Below, one piece after another: positions 24,601 to 25,896 of a DNA stretch of 25,896 nt. This DNA comes from an uncultured Pedobacter sp. (lineage in GTDB: Bacteria > Bacteroidota > Bacteroidia > Sphingobacteriales > Sphingobacteriaceae). The stretch covers positions 1 through 25,896 of the forward strand of contig NZ_CAMLHF010000063.1 of assembly GCF_946479715.1 (NCBI RefSeq), written 5' to 3'. Position 1 is the stretch's first letter, and each line of letters opens with the position of its first letter. The position numbers and the translations under genes are program-made. The notes under the pieces were generated by a model. That model saw nothing but the letters and a program-made list of their open reading frames with translations, searched no databases and was not told the DNA's origin.

Positions 24601-25896
24601 ATGAAATATATATTCGTATATACTTTGTTCTTAATGTCTGTTTTTCTCACTTCCTGCGGACAAAACCAAGCAAACGCACCAAAAGATAACATCAAGGCCG
24701 AAATCAACGACATAGGGCCTAATATGATGGTTCGTAATGTAAAACAAGGTAAAAATGGCACCATTTTGATTGCAGGTCCGAATAACTCATCGTTTGGTGA
24801 TGTTTTTCGATACGATGGAAAATCTTTTACTAATCTTACCAGTGAAATAGGTCCGCAACGATTCTGGGATGTCCTTGAAGATCGTCGAGGAAATATTTGG
24901 TTCACTACTACTGATTCGGGCGTTTATTATTACAACGGTAAATCCATTCAACATTTCACTACCACGGAGGGACTTGCCAATAATCGGGTGATGTCTGTTT
25001 TTGAAGATAAAACCGGCATTATTTGGTTCGGCACCGGAGGTGGAATAAGCCGTTACGATGGGAAATCTTTTCGAAATTTAAAAAATCCGAACCCCTCGCG
25101 TGTTTATAAAGAAGGAAATTGGAATGATGAAACTACTTGGAATAATGATATTACTACAATCATAGAAGATAAAACCGGGAAATTATGGGTGGGCACAAGG
25201 GGCGATGCTTTCGTTTATGACGGGAAAACATTTACTCCGTTGATCCACAAGGGCAAAACTTTTACGAACGTTTGGAGTATAATTGAAGATAGGAAAGGCA
25301 ATATTTGGCTTGGTGACGTGACCCATGGCCTCTGGCGCTATGACGGCAATAACTTTACTCAGATATCGGAAAGAGGTACTTATGCGATAATCGAAGATAA
25401 AAATGGAAACATCTGGACTACTGGTCCCTTAAATTCTGCTCATGTGGCGGTCTGGGCGCTTTCCCGTTATAATGCAAATTCCTTGTATAGTAATCAACCC
25501 ACTGTATCGGAAATTATGTTGGGAGATGCTTTTTTGGGGCTCATGGAAGCTAACGATGGAAGTATTTGGTTTGGATCTGCGACGGGAGTGTACCGTTATG
25601 ATGGAAAGACCATCACGGACTTTTATAATAAGGCGGGTCAGAAAAAATATAACATAGATACGAAGCAAAGTGCTGTCATATGGAAGGGCTCTATGCTGTT
25701 TGGCGTATGGGAAGATATTGAGTTGATTAGTGATGGTTCAGCTACAGGGGAGGTCGACATATTAAAAGGAGAATTGCTGATCGAAAACGTTCATCTAGTG
25801 GGCGGTACTGTTGAAGTCGGCATGAATACTATTGAACGAAAATATCGTGATCCCGGTCCGCACAATAAATTTCCGGATTTTTTTGATGTCAAAAAA
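24601..25896 (+). CDS. Propeller lipoprotein with C-terminal YceI-like domain (partial, runs off the window)
   Basis: The frame is open from ATG 24601 to the last base (432 codons, no stop seen). The signal sequence KYIFVYTLFLMSVFLTSC ends in a lipobox (LTSC, Cys19), so it is a lipoprotein. Seven repeats of the two-component-regulator propeller type follow at about residues 45-80, 88-120, 131-160, 186-213, 225-256, 261-295 and 312-342. Each centres on an ED..GNIWFGT...YDGK pattern, enough for one complete seven-bladed propeller. From residue 347 the sequence changes to YNIDTKQSAVIWKGSM, then GELLIENVHLVGGTVEVGMN and FPDFFDVKK, which resembles the lipid-binding YceI fold. No histidine-kinase region appears within the window, unlike hybrid sensors that carry such propellers. 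The lipoprotein and propeller calls are secure; the YceI-like call is from motif memory. Confidence 0.8.
   Translation, partial: MKYIFVYTLFLMSVFLTSCGQNQANAPKDNIKAEINDIGPNMMVRNVKQGKNGTILIAGPNNSSFGDVFRYDGKSFTNLTSEIGPQRFWDVLEDRRGNIWFTTTDSGVYYYNGKSIQHFTTTEGLANNRVMSVFEDKTGIIWFGTGGGISRYDGKSFRNLKNPNPSRVYKEGNWNDETTWNNDITTIIEDKTGKLWVGTRGDAFVYDGKTFTPLIHKGKTFTNVWSIIEDRKGNIWLGDVTHGLWRYDGNNFTQISERGTYAIIEDKNGNIWTTGPLNSAHVAVWALSRYNANSLYSNQPTVSEIMLGDAFLGLMEANDGSIWFGSATGVYRYDGKTITDFYNKAGQKKYNIDTKQSAVIWKGSMLFGVWEDIELISDGSATGEVDILKGELLIENVHLVGGTVEVGMNTIERKYRDPGPHNKFPDFFDVKK

Overview
The window is from a low-GC member of the Bacteroidota, most likely Sphingobacteriaceae (Pedobacter-like). The evidence is a FecI/FecR-type sigma/anti-sigma pair with a DUF4974 tail, an STN/carboxypeptidase-regulatory-domain protein, a CarboxypepD-plug-barrel outer-membrane protein, BatA and DUF4199 family proteins, the near-absence of Shine-Dalgarno sequences, and several exact copies of the Bacteroidota -7 promoter motif TAnnTTTG. 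The genus is inferred, not proven.

Layout. (1) 128-3451: an ECF sigma factor, its FecR-like anti-sigma factor and an STN + carboxypeptidase-regulatory-domain protein that has no TonB plug or barrel. (2) 3452-3761: a 310-base gap holding a nested palindromic repeat. (3) 3762-6386: a large outer-membrane beta-barrel protein. (4) 6468-12639: an L,D-transpeptidase lipoprotein, then a tightly packed cluster of a BatA/vWA membrane protein, a dihydroorotase homologue that has lost its metal-binding HxH, a very acidic protein of unknown function and a DUF4199 membrane protein. A strong terminator separates this cluster from the convergent, secreted DUF1080 protein (minus strand). (5) 13742-21014: a seven-gene co-directional run of two family-2 glycosyltransferases, a polytopic membrane protein, a GH3-family protein, dxr, rseP and hscB, headed by a promoter with a 38-bp operator-like palindrome. 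(6) 21031-21560: a perfect hairpin, a small DUF3817 protein, and tRNA-Leu(CAA) with a clear promoter and terminator. (7) 21561-25896: accessory-looking DNA beyond the tRNA, made of an aldo/keto reductase, a short-chain dehydrogenase, an AraC regulator, the 3' remnant of an unidentified gene, and a lipoprotein that runs off the right edge.

How the genes fit together. Much of the window serves the cell envelope: surface sensing (sigma/anti-sigma), outer-membrane transport or adhesion, peptidoglycan cross-linking, lipid-linked glycosyl transfer, isoprenoid precursor synthesis (dxr) and intramembrane proteolysis (rseP). The segment after the tRNA looks like a small redox operon with its own regulator.

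Most unusual points: the last gene joins seven two-component-regulator-type propeller blades to what appears to be a YceI-like domain; the dihydroorotase homologue is probably catalytically dead and is embedded in an envelope-gene cluster; and the sigma/anti-sigma pair is translationally joined to a barrel-less STN protein. No rRNA, CRISPR array, transposase or integrase was seen.
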